Source of the DNA: Hyperoodon ampullatus
Lineage: Eukaryota; Chordata; Mammalia; Artiodactyla; Ziphiidae
Assembly (NCBI GenBank): GCA_949752795.1
Contig: OX457057.1
Coordinates: 8,794,632-8,858,631 of the forward strand
DNA length: 64,000 bases
Direction: 5' to 3'
In this document: positions 55,390-64,000 of the stretch, piece by piece
Position numbering within the stretch: the stretch's first letter is position 1
Layout of the letters: each line of letters opens with the position of its first letter
Made by a program: the position numbers and the translations under genes
Notes under the pieces: generated by a model
The model's input: only the letters and a program-made list of their open reading frames with translations
Told to the model about the DNA's origin: nothing
Database searches by the model: none

Positions 55390-56095
55390 TGTGGGAGGAT
55401 TTGAGGGAAGTTCCTATGAGGCCTTGGATAACACTGCATCACAGAGCAGGGTGGGGGTAGGACAGAAGGGGCCCGACATTCTGGAGCCCAGGTGGCTTCA
55501 TTGGGTCTTTCCTGGCGTCTGAAGAAGGGCCAGGAGCAACAGTTCTGAGTTCCTGGGGCCTTGAATCTCCCAAGCATTGCATGGGAAAGGCAGCAGAGTT
55601 GGGGAGGGGGGCTACTTGGGGTCTGTTCTTCCTCTTGGACCCTCTGCTCCAGCAGCTGAGCTCCAGCCCTCTGTTCTGTCTCTGTAGGCAGCTACACCAT
55701 CATGGAGGGTGGGCTGAGGGCCAGGGTCAGACTCCCCACCCTGCCAGGGGCCTCTCTGCTGGCCCCGGCTGTGGAAGGGCTCCGAGTGCACCTCCTGGAC
55801 TGACCCCTCCCTCCCCACTATACGCACCTGCACTGCCAATCAGCAGGGTAGCCAGGAAGCACTTCCCCATGCAGGCACGGAAGGTGTGTTTCCACCCGGC
55901 CAACCAAGGTGATGAAGTTGGATGTCACCCCCTGGTGCTTTTTCTCTCCTCCCTTCCCAGGAGCCAGGGTTGTGCCTGTGGCCAGAATGACTCCTGGGGG
56001 CAGAGGCTGGGTGGGGGGATGGGGGGCAACATGTGCGCACACCAGTGGGGATTGGGAAGGCAGACTCTAGCACTGTGAGAGTTGTCCAACACGTG
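55390..56095. other. Unique non-coding sequence
   Basis: Several frames on both strands, none with a recognised domain. See the rejected signal-peptide-like frame at 55730-55870. Confidence 0.38.
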
Positions 56096-56099
56096 AGAC

Positions 56100-56265
56100 T
56101 CAAATAAAACCTAGTATAATGAGACGAGTACTGAGCTTATCAGAAGTCAGGTTCAAATAAATCCCTTTACTTCTTTTAGCCTCAGTTTTCTTGCTTGCAA
56201 ATTGGAAATACTTCCTAAGACTAGAAAACCTATATGAAAATCACCTACAAGCTGTAAGTTGCTGC
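56100..56265 (+). mobile_element. MIR SINE, diverged
   Basis: 'agaagtcaggttcaaataaa', 'agcctcagttttcttgcttg', 'caaattggaaatacttccta'. Confidence 0.52.
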
Positions 56266-56999
56266 AGAGATGAAGCATCATTCAGTCCCTCAGGATGAGA
56301 GGATCAAGGACAGGATCAAGGCTATGGCTTAGGGACACGAGAGCCCCAGCAGTCGCCAACATCTCCTTGCTGTGCTGCTTCCATCTGGGGCTGGCCTCCT
56401 TGGCCTTCCACGAGCCCAGGCAGCAGGGGCTGGGGGAGCCCCAGGTTCTCAGAAGGGGAGATTTGTCCTAAGGCTTCTCACTTTCTTTCTGGGCAGTGAG
56501 GCTGGGGATGCAGCCCCTTTCTACAGCTCCATCTCAAACCAGTCATGGTGGCCCGTCGGTGTGTCTGAGCACTTTGCGTGTCTGCTTTCTATCTTTCAGC
56601 TTCCAATTAGCCCTCAAGCTTTGCTTTTGTGGTATGGGGCCAAGAAGAGTCTTGGAACGTCCCCAGACCCACAGATGTGGTCTGGGTATGTGGGGGGAGA
56701 GGAGGGCTAGTGAGTGGTCTCCAAAGCTTTCCTCAGAGCTAAGGACTGGCAGGTTACCACCTGCTATGTCCCAGCGAAGCCGATGGCACCCAGCCAGCAC
56801 ACTTTATTTGGCTGTTCCTGCTTCTTGGCTTGATGATACATCAGGACCCAGCCTGGGTGTCCCTACCCCCATCCAGTTATATGTTGGCTTCTGAATAGGG
56901 ATGAAGGGGAACCCCTCCCCTTCCCCTGCCCCGCCCCCTCTTGGGCAGCAGCTAACAATCAGAGGAGGACAGTTTAGAGGGCATCTCTCCCAACCCACC

Positions 57000-57085
57000 A
57001 TCTGACAGATGGGGAACCACCCATCCAGAGAGGTTAAGTGACTTGTTCTAGGTAACACAGCAGGCTGGTGGCAGGGCAGGTCCCT
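57000..57085 (-). mobile_element. MIR SINE fragment
   Basis: 'ctgacagatggggaaccacc', 'gaggttaagtgacttgttct', 'acacagcaggctggtggcag'. Confidence 0.62.
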
Positions 57086-57149
57086 ACTCCCAGCCTCCAG
57101 GGCCACTGCTGCTGCCCCAGGACCCCTCCCCCACTGACGCCTCCTTTCT

Positions 57150-57345
57150 TGCCCCTGAGCTTGAGCTCGCAGGAAGAGGAGACGCAAGGGGAATTGTTTT
57201 ACATATTTGTTAATTGGGTCTCAGAGAGAGAGAAGGGCTCTGAGCTCATCAGCCAGGAAGGAATCCAATTTGGCTTTTATGGCCATTGTTACTGGTTGTA
57301 TTTTGTGGGGATCTTTTTATTTTTTATTAATCCAGCGGTCTGGGG
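57150..57345. promoter_or_regulatory. Candidate conserved regulatory element
   Basis: Unique AT-enriched stretch with 'gttttacatatttgttaatt', 'tccaatttggcttttatggc', 'cattgttactgg' (SOX-like CATTGTT) and 'tttttattaatcc'. Inference only. Confidence 0.35.
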
Positions 57346-57580
57346 GCTGGGGAGCTGACCAGCTGCTGGGCCCCGTGGGCCTTCCTGCTCCCACGAGTTC
57401 CAGGCTGCAGCCAGGACTTGGGACTGGGGGTGGGGGAGAGGTGGTGGGAAGGGGCGGCCTGGACAGGTTGACCAAGGTATGCAGTGAGGGTTTTCAGGAA
57501 CCTTCTGATCCTTCGGGCGAGGGGTGTCTGGGGCTGTATTTCACAGGCTCTGTAAGTATCGCTGGGTTTATTAAGCTTTT

Positions 57581-57902
57581 TTTTTTTTTAATTTATTTAT
57601 TTTTGGCTGCATTGGGTCTTCGTTGCTGCGCGTGGGTTTTCTCTAGTTGCAGCGCGTGGGGGCCACTCTTCGTTGCGGTGTGCGGGCTTCTCATTGCGGT
57701 GGCTTCTCTTGTTGTGGAGCACGGGCTCTAGGCACGCGGGCTCAGTAGTTGTGGCTTGTGCTCTAGAGCGCAGGCTCAGTAGTTGTGGTGCACGGGCTTA
57801 GTTGCTCCGCAGCATGTGGGATCTTCCCGGACCAGGGCTCGAACCCGTGTCCCCTGCATTGGCAGGAGGATTCTTAACCACTGCACCACCAGGGAAGTCC
57901 CC
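57581..57902 (-). mobile_element. CHR-1 type (long) SINE
   Basis: Poly(T), then a long CHR body ending 'accaccagggaagtcccc'. Perfect target-site duplication tattaagctttt at 57569-57580 and 57903-57914. Confidence 0.94.
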
Positions 57903-58049
57903 TATTAAGCTTTTATTGGCTTTTTCTCAGAAATGCAAGACTGCTTGGCAGGCAGGCCTGATGGGTCTGGGCTGTGAGGCCTGAGTTGTGCAGGCGAACA
58001 GGGTGGGGAGGGAGGGACAAGAGTGGGTCAGTGAGTGGAATCCCCTTGG

Positions 58050-58200
58050 GCAGTGAGGCAGAGTGGCTAAAAGGATGGGCTCTGATTCAGGCCTGCAGAG
58101 GCTCAGATTCCAGCCCCACTCCTGCTGCCTTGTAGAGCTGAGGCAGGATCAGACAAGGCGTAAACAAGTAAAGCACCAGTGACAGCACACAGCAGTGCTC
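58050..58200 (+). mobile_element. MIR SINE, diverged
   Basis: tRNA-like start 'gcagagtggctaaaaggatg', then 'ggctctgattcaggcctgca', 'gattccagccccactcctgc'. Confidence 0.58.
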
Positions 58201-58544
58201 GGTGGATGGGAAGCCCCTTTTCTTTCGCTGCCTGCCCCAACAGAAAGAGCTGGATGGCAGAACTGGATGGCTTGTGTGTGTCCTTTCTCTGGACATAAAG
58301 TACTATTCCTGGCCCAGATGACATCATTTCTCCCCTCCCCATGGCTGAAGGAAGGGGTGCTTGGAGGAGTGAGCCCTGGCCAGAAATCCAGGAGCCTGAG
58401 TCCATCCCTAGAGCCGGGGGTAGGACAAGCCTGAGGAGAGGCTAGTGTGAGCCTCAGCAAGGGGAAGGCCAAAGGCAAGGTCACCTGCTGGAGAAAGCCA
58501 CTGGGAATAGGGGAGGGTGGCCAGGGCAGCAGGGTCTTTCACAG

Positions 58545-58725
58545 AATAGTCCGGGAGTACCTGCAAAAGAATCACCTGGGGAGGTGGTGTAAATACAGAT
58601 TCCTGGGCCCCATCCCCTGAGCATCTGATTGATGGGATCTAGTGTCTGGCCCAGGAGTTTGCCTTTTAACAAGTGCACCTGGTGACTGATCCATATTAAA
58701 GTGTGAGGGCCGATGTAGCAGAGAA
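58545..58725 (+). mobile_element. MER5A-type MITE
   Basis: 'aaaagaatcacctggggagg', 'cagattcctgggccccatcc', 'aggagtttgccttttaacaa'. Confidence 0.72.
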
Positions 58726-58834
58726 TAGAAAAGTCAGCTCCAGCCGACTTGTAGACCTGGCTACGAGCAGGGGCCAGGTTTGGGGCTCTTCCCATCTTTG
58801 AAGCTCATCATGACTGTACTAGCTACTGTGACTC

Positions 58835-58990
58835 AGCCAGCAGGGTGTCACCACCCCATTTTTCAGATCAGGAAACTGAGACTTGCCCAAGGCACCCAGT
58901 TAGTGGCAGAGCCAGGGTTTGAACCCAGGGCTGTCTCTCCCCCTTCCCCCCAAAATCAGGCCCTGGTGCTCTTAACACCTGACACCCCTC
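58835..58990 (-). mobile_element. MIR SINE
   Basis: 'atttttcagatcaggaaact', 'gagacttgcccaaggcaccc', 'gagccagggtttgaacccag', 'tgctcttaacacct'. Confidence 0.78.
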
Positions 58991-59049
58991 TTAGTGTTGG
59001 GGGACCAGTTCTGTTCCACTGAGCCCACCAGAGAGAGAACACACAGACT

Positions 59050-59190
59050 GGGGGAAGCTTAGGTCCTGACCATGAATGTTGGGTTCCTCTGGCGCTGGCT
59101 GGGATGTTTCCCTGCGTGATATATTGATGAGATCAAAGCTGGTTTGCCTGATATATATCGAGCTGTTGGGCTTCTGAGTCAGTGCCCACA
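59050..59190. promoter_or_regulatory. Candidate regulatory element
   Basis: Unique, with 'gtgatatattgatgagatca', 'gcctgatatatatcgagctg'. Inference only. Confidence 0.25.
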
Positions 59191-59767
59191 GTTTCCTCGC
59201 CGGCTGTCCACCTGGGGAGGCCAACCGTCCTTCATGTGCTCCATCTCCGCAGCCTGTCCTTCTCTGAGAAGTGAGGCTCCTGGACGGGCTCACCACGGAG
59301 CCCCTCTCCCAGATCCCTTCCCTCTCCCACCCGCCCTGGGCTCCCAATAAATAAGCCCAGACTTTCTTTGGGGGGAGAAGTGGTCATGTACATCCCTCTT
59401 CCTGCCCGCTGTTGGCAGATTTAGCCGATAGAATGGTCTTTCTTAGGGGGCAGGGGGGCTAATGGGGAGTAGGTGCACGTGTTTGCTTCAGCTGCAGCTG
59501 TGAAGCCAGATTTCTTCAGGGCTGGGGCAGGGAGGATGGGGGTGACAGGTTTAGGGTCTTCTTGTTGGGGAAAAGGCTCAGAAAGCCACCCAGCCACACT
59601 CCTTCCTCTGTGGATTTGAAGGGCATTCACTGTCTCTGTTGCCCTTTTCATCTGAGATTCTGGATAGGACTTGGGGCTTCTTGAGAGAAGAGTCCAGGAG
59701 GATCCTAGGATCCAGCTGCTGGGATGGGGCTCCCTGCTTCACCCCCACTTTCCCTCTGGGGGAATTA

Positions 59768-60240
59768 TATTAGTCGGGGTCCTCCAGAGAAACAGAACCA
59801 ATAGGATGTTGGTTAGGTAGAGAGAGAGAGAGATTGAGACGAGTTGAGGCATCCCGACATCTGCAGTTGGCAAGCTGGGACCCACGAGAGCTAATGGTGT
59901 AGCTCCAGTCTGTGTCCAAAGGCCTGAGATTCAGGAGAGCTGATTATGTAAGTTCCCGTCTGAAAGCCAGCAGGCTCGAGACCCAGGAAGAGCCAATGTT
60001 TCAGTCCGAGTCTGAAGACTGGAAAAGACCAGTGTTCCAGCTCAGGCAGTCAGCAGAAAGCATTCCCTCTTACTCAGCCTTTTTGTTCCATTCAGGCCTT
60101 TACCTGATTGGATGAGGCCCACCCACACTAGGGGAGGCCATCTGCTTTACTCAGTCTGCACATCCAGAATCATGTTTGGTCAAATGTCTGGCATCCCATG
60201 GGCCAGTCAAGCTGACACATACTATTAACCGTCACATCCA
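59768..60240 (-). mobile_element. MLT2-type LTR (ERVL), solo
   Basis: Reverse ERVL LTR: 'gtcctccagagaaacagaac', 'caataggatg', 'gacccaggaagagccaatgt', 'ctgattggatgaggcccacc', 'ctgctttactcagtctgcac', 'catgggccagtcaagctgac'. No internal viral genes. Confidence 0.82.
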
Positions 60241-60449
60241 TGCTTTCCTTGAAGGGAAGGCCAAGCATCCAAGGCTGGTGGAGACTTCCTTTGCATCATG
60301 CCCTGAGCTGCCTGTCACCTACGAAAAGCAGAATTGCTGAGACCTGCGTGCTTTCAGGTCTTACGGGGATGCTACAGGCTTGCTAAAGGGCAGTGGGTTT
60401 CCTCAGTGAGTATTTACATCTCAGCTCGCAAGGAACTCAAAGGCTGCTT

Positions 60450-60668
60450 GGAATGGTGAAAAGAACATGGGCTTCGGGATTAGTAGACCTGAGGTTCAAA
60501 TGCTAGTTCCATGCCTTATTAGCTGTGTGACCACAAGAGAGTCCCTTAACCTCTCTGATGGTTTATTACTCTGTAAGATGGGGATGCTTATAAAGCCTCC
60601 CTTGCAGGGCTGATATATGAGAGAAGGTGCTTGCACATGGTAGGTGCACAGCTAATTATTATGTTATG
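60450..60668 (+). mobile_element. MIR SINE
   Basis: 'gaacatgggcttcgggatta', 'tattagctgtgtgaccacaa', 'cttaacctctctgatggttt', 'ctgtaagatggggatgctta', 'tgcacatggtaggtgcacag'. Confidence 0.87.
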
Positions 60669-61179
60669 ATTCTCTTCCTGGGTGTCAGTTTCTGCATTGA
60701 GCTAGTTGGGTTTCCGGCTTCATCCCATCTGTGTGATTTTGACCCGGTTTTATGACCATGTCTCCAATGTATCTGCAGCCTCCTGGCCTGAGATGGAGTA
60801 CTCAGGTATCCAAGAAGAATTTGGAATTCTGGATAGCAGGCACATAGCTGGGGCATATGGAGGCTGGCAGACTCTTAGAAGATGGGGTATTAGGATTTAG
60901 GGCAGTGACGCCTAGTAGGGACCAAGCCCTCGTCTTTCCTTTCCTCTCTTCTCCACCTCTGATGAGCTAAATTCACCAAAGTGGTAGATCCATAACCAGA
61001 GAGTGGAGAAGGGCACAATGTCCCCACTGCAGCACATCAGGAGGAAATGGAGCTGTTTGACTCAAAATATCTCATTTTGAATTTCTGCCCAAATCTCTCA
61101 TCCCAAGAGTAGGAAAATCAAAGACCCCAAGATGTTTCCAAGAACCAGAGCTGAACCAGGGAGGCAAAACACCCCTAGA

Positions 61180-61290
61180 CGGGAAGAAAAAGCTGATTAG
61201 CTCCTAATTACCATTAAATTATACATACATATACGTGCTTTAAGCCGAATCTGCAAGGCTAATGTGATTTTTTATTACATTTTAATAGTC
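61180..61290. promoter_or_regulatory. Candidate conserved regulatory element
   Basis: AT-rich unique island with 'gctgattagctcctaattac', 'cattaaattatacatacata' and 'tttattacattttaatag'. It has a dense run of TAAT/ATTA homeodomain cores within about 100 bases. Inference only. Confidence 0.38.
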
Positions 61291-61588
61291 TGGCTGGGAT
61301 GGGGAAATGAAGAAGGAAGGGTTCTGTTACCCTTCGTCAGAAGGAGGCAAGTTGTAAACAGGGATACAGGCAGCTCAGGCATGGGGCCACATCCCTTGGA
61401 GCCTTTCTGGAGAAGAGCAGGGCCCAGTGAGGGGCTGAGGGTGTCTGAGACAATACCGCCTCCCACCAAAGCCCCGTTCTGTCTGGATGGGGAAGTCCGT
61501 CTGGCTTGTGACTTGAAGAATGCCTCTTTCCTCGACCTTAAAAATAGCTTCCCTATGTTGGCTCTTTGGGTACCCACGTTATCTTCTG

Positions 61589-61657
61589 TCAAAGAGTTGA
61601 AGGCTGTTAACAAAATCCCTTCTACACACATACACACATGTTCTATTTTTAAATAAC
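61589..61657 (+). repeat. 69-bp exact direct repeat, copy 1
   Basis: Identical over all 69 bases to 62076-62144. Starts 'tcaaagagttgaaggctgtt' and ends 'tatttttaaataac'. Flanks differ on both sides. Confidence 0.97.
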
Positions 61658-61699
61658 AGCATTATCCCAACCCTAGGGCTGCCAAAAACTGCCTCCAGA

Positions 61700-61855
61700 A
61701 TCTGGTGATGGAGCAGATGGAGCACTCCTTTGAGCCAAGTGTCCCGGCTCTGCCACTGAAATATGACCTTGGGTAAGACCCTTTGCTGGGCTTAGTTTCT
61801 AAGCTGTGAAATGAAGGAGTGGGATCAGGTGTGCTCTGACGTCCCTTCTGAGTCT
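61700..61855 (+). mobile_element. MIR SINE
   Basis: 'agtgtcccggctctgccact', 'atatgaccttgggtaagacc', 'tgggcttagtttctaagctg', 'tgaaatgaaggagtgggatc'. Confidence 0.65.
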
Positions 61856-62075
61856 GATAAGACAGGATCTACTTCCTGGTCATTTTAAAGACTCCTCTGT
61901 CCATCTCAGGGGAATAGAAGATTCCACACTCACTCACTCATTGGGCATTTGCCACCTCCTGCTCTCCCCAGGTCCTTCTGCTTTCTAACCAGGATCTCTC
62001 TTGCTGCAACTCTCCATGTTGCCTCTCCTTGGAGGACAGAACCCTCCCCCCTCCCATGCCTATTATAGTAACTCC

Positions 62076-62144
62076 TCAAAGAGTTGAAGGCTGTTAACAA
62101 AATCCCTTCTACACACATACACACATGTTCTATTTTTAAATAAC
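62076..62144 (+). repeat. 69-bp exact direct repeat, copy 2
   Basis: Second copy, offset 487 bases from the first. It is followed by LINE-like sequence, unlike copy 1. Confidence 0.97.
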
Positions 62145-62270
62145 GTTTATTTCTGATTCTAAAAGTCCAGCTGTACCCGATCATTGTAGAAAAATTGGAA
62201 ATAGACAAGTATAAAGAAGAAAATAAAAGTCACCCATAATCCTCCCAGAGAGATAACCACTATTAATGTG
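62145..62270. mobile_element. Possible LINE-derived fragment
   Basis: 'tcattgtagaaaaattggaa', 'gtataaagaagaaaataaaa', 'gtcacccataatcctcccag', 'agagataaccac' resemble an old L1 segment. Confidence 0.45.
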
Positions 62271-62277
62271 TGGGGGT

Positions 62278-62489
62278 TTTTTTGTTTTTTTTTTTGCGGT
62301 ATGCGGGCCTCTCACTGTTGTGGCCTCTCCCCTTGCGGAGCACAGGCTCCGGACGCACAGGCGCTGAGTGGCCATAGCTCACGGGCCCAGCCGCTCCGTG
62401 GCATGTGGGATCTTCCCGGACCGGGACACAAACCCGTGTCCCCTGCATCGGCAGGCGGACTCTCAACCACTGCGCCACCAGGGAAGCCC
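62278..62489 (-). mobile_element. CHR-2 type tRNA-derived SINE
   Basis: T-rich tail, then a reverse CHR-2 body ending 'accagggaagcccc'. The duplication is imperfect: 'attaatgtgtgggggttttt' on the left resembles 'attaatagggttttttaa' on the right. Confidence 0.9.
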
Positions 62490-62759
62490 CATTAATAGGG
62501 TTTTTTAATGCATATATATGTAGATTTTGTTTTTCCGTTATAAAATTGGGATAATGCTGCAAATGTGGCCTTGGGTTGCCCCAAGCCTGGCCCTTGAAAT
62601 TGGGCCAGGTTCTTTCTTCTGAGGCTCCTCAGGGTCTGCTGTTCCCTTGTAGGCTGCTGTCTCATTTGCTTTTCTCAAGAGGAGGGAAACCATGGGAAAC
62701 CACGTTCCATGAACCTTGGTTCACGGGCACGCGGGAGGCCCAGAGTTTTGACTGTCTCT

Positions 62760-62761
<2 letters not shown>

Positions 62762-62815
<54 letters not shown>
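62762..62815 (+). repeat. (TG)n microsatellite
   Basis: About 27 uninterrupted GT units. Likely polymorphic. Confidence 0.97.
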
Positions 62816-62816
<1 letters not shown>

Positions 62817-62984
62817 AGAGACAGATGGGGAGGGAGGGAGAGAGCAAACATGTCGGTCACTGAGCAGGGGCGCCCTAGGGGAGATCACAAAGGCAGATGA
62901 CAGTCCCTCGTGACCACAGCCCTACTTTGGGCTCTTTGTCTGAGTCAATGAGAGGTATTGAAGGAACCATCCTTATCTCCTTTC

Positions 62985-63065
62985 CATGGTGCAGCTGGAG
63001 CTCTTCACTAAGCTAATCAATTCCCATAATTGGAGAAAGGAAAACACATTTGCGATTTGCTGCCC
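62985..63065. promoter_or_regulatory. Candidate regulatory element
   Basis: Unique; 'cactaagctaatcaattccc', 'ataattggagaaaggaaaac' give three ATTA/AATT homeodomain cores in a short span. Inference only. Confidence 0.3.
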
Positions 63066-63614
63066 ACCCTGGGAGGGGCCGCTGAGGACAGGGTTGCCAG
63101 CTGAGGCATTGGTGTCAGACCCCAGCTGCCAGCCGGGCCTCCCTTGGTTTGGTGGAATCTCTCAGACTGCACCCACCCTCCCCTTGGCCTGCAGACGAGG
63201 GCTTCTCAGAGAGTCTGGAGGTGTCACAGCTGGAGGGACCTGGGCTTTTACCATCCCACTGCCAGATGGGAGAGACAGGGTACCAAGAAGGGATGGGACA
63301 TGCCCAGGGCATGAAACTTTCCAACACAGAAAGTTGGAGGCTGAGCTGGGTCTGGAGCCATGTGTAATTTCCCACCTGGCAACTTTCCTTTTCAGGGGTA
63401 GACTGAGAAGGCGGGCATGGTGGTGGAGGCGGGGAGGGGAGTGCTAGACAACTCATCAGGTCCACTTCCACCTCATCCATCTCATCCTCTCCAAGATCCT
63501 TCCCACCCCAGGCAGAAGAAACCATACTCTCTGCCCTATGCTTATACTGTTTGGTGTCTGACTGTCCTCTGTCCAGGGGAAAGTTCTACCTAATATCAAA
63601 CCTAGCTTCTTCAG

Positions 63615-63765
63615 AGATTCCCTTTCCTTCCTTCATTTAACAAATATCTGCTAGGCACTAACCTCCCTCCCCAGAGTATTTTAGGCCACAGGAACACAGC
63701 AGGGAACATGACAGCGAAGTCCCTGCTCCCTTGGAGTTCATGTCCACCGAGCTGTGGGGCTCTCA
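63615..63765 (-). mobile_element. L2 LINE fragment
   Basis: Reverse L2: 'catttaacaaatatctgcta', 'ggccacaggaacacagcagg', 'gtccctgctcccttggagtt'. Confidence 0.65.
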
Positions 63766-63844
63766 CTGGGAGGCAGAATGGGTCACTTAAATCTAGCAAG
63801 TATAGTCTGCAGGGCACAGAGTCATACATATGCAACAGGGCTCC

Positions 63845-64000
63845 ATTGCAATTGTTCAGTTACTGTTGCTATGGGACAAACTATCCCAACACTTAGTGAT
63901 GTATGACAGCTGATATATTATGTTCATGGATTCTGTGGGTCAGGATAGGGCAGGCACAGGAGAGGGTGGCTTAGCTCGACTCCACAGTACCTGGTCCTCA
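63845..64000. mobile_element. Interspersed repeat fragment cut by window end
   Basis: 'tgctatgggacaaactatcc', 'caacacttagtgatgtatga', 'ttctgtgggtcaggataggg' match a common mammalian repeat, probably LTR-like. The family is uncertain. Confidence 0.45.

Larger units (their letters stand above)
47426..64000 (+). other. Putative intron 1 of the unidentified gene
   Basis: Follows from the donor at 47426 and the absence of any recognisable coding exon to the window end. It contains MIRs, L2 scraps, two CHR-2s, one CHR-1, an MLT2 LTR and several AT-rich candidate enhancers. This stands only if the upstream exon call is right. Confidence 0.35.

Noticed and set aside
55730..55870. Minus-strand 46-codon frame starting at 55870 with a signal-peptide-like hydrophobic start and a possible donor (GCAG|GTGCGT) after codon 14
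   Set aside because: Too short, with no downstream exon on that strand and no recognised family. Chance is the simplest explanation.
61589..62144. Duplicated 69-mer read as flanking repeats of an inserted element
   Set aside because: Target duplications of retroelements are far shorter, and the 418 bases between copies contain a MIR and unique sequence, not one mobile element.

Overview
This window looks like mammalian nuclear DNA from a cetacean (whale or dolphin). The main evidence is a dense set of young tRNA-derived SINEs of the CHR type. They share a 5' end GGCTTCCCTGGTGGCGCAG, end in poly(A), and most lie between clear target-site duplications. Older pan-mammalian repeats (MIR, L2, MLT1, MLT2, MER5) fill much of the rest. 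I saw no BovB or Bov-A2 style elements, which argues against a ruminant. Hippopotamus is the closest alternative. No species can be named from this sequence alone.

There is no convincing protein-coding gene in the window. The long open frames are translations of SINEs, microsatellites, a purine minisatellite or GC-rich DNA, and none resembles a known protein family. The one gene-like structure is a CpG island at about 46.78-48.37 kb. It holds a TATA-like box (47175-47183), GC-boxes and a GC-rich candidate first exon (about 47205-47425) with no ATG, ending at a strong splice donor. This reads as the promoter and untranslated exon 1 of a plus-strand gene whose coding exons lie beyond the right edge. 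I could not identify the gene.

Layout: 0-5.1 kb is SINE-rich and includes a three-level SINE nest (4345-5136). 5.3-6.2 kb holds an MLT1 LTR and an L2 carrying a near-perfect 52-bp palindrome. 6.2-20 kb is mostly unique sequence with AT-rich, transcription-factor-site-like islands, L2/MIR copies and a long TG microsatellite. 20.9-35.4 kb mixes an L1 3' end, MLT1 LTRs, MER5 copies and CHR SINEs. 35-46 kb has old repeats, more CHR SINEs and a 264-base uninterrupted purine tract (43766-44029). 46.8-48.4 kb is the promoter. 48.4-64 kb would be intron 1 of that gene, with MIRs, two CHR-2s, one CHR-1, an MLT2 LTR and an exact 69-bp direct duplication (61589-61657 and 62076-62144).

Taken together, unique AT-rich islands rich in homeodomain, octamer and GATA-like motifs lie on both sides of a TATA plus CpG-island promoter. 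This suggests the regulatory landscape of a developmentally controlled gene. That is an inference: conservation could not be tested here. Repeat family names come from remembered consensus features, so subfamily labels are approximate.
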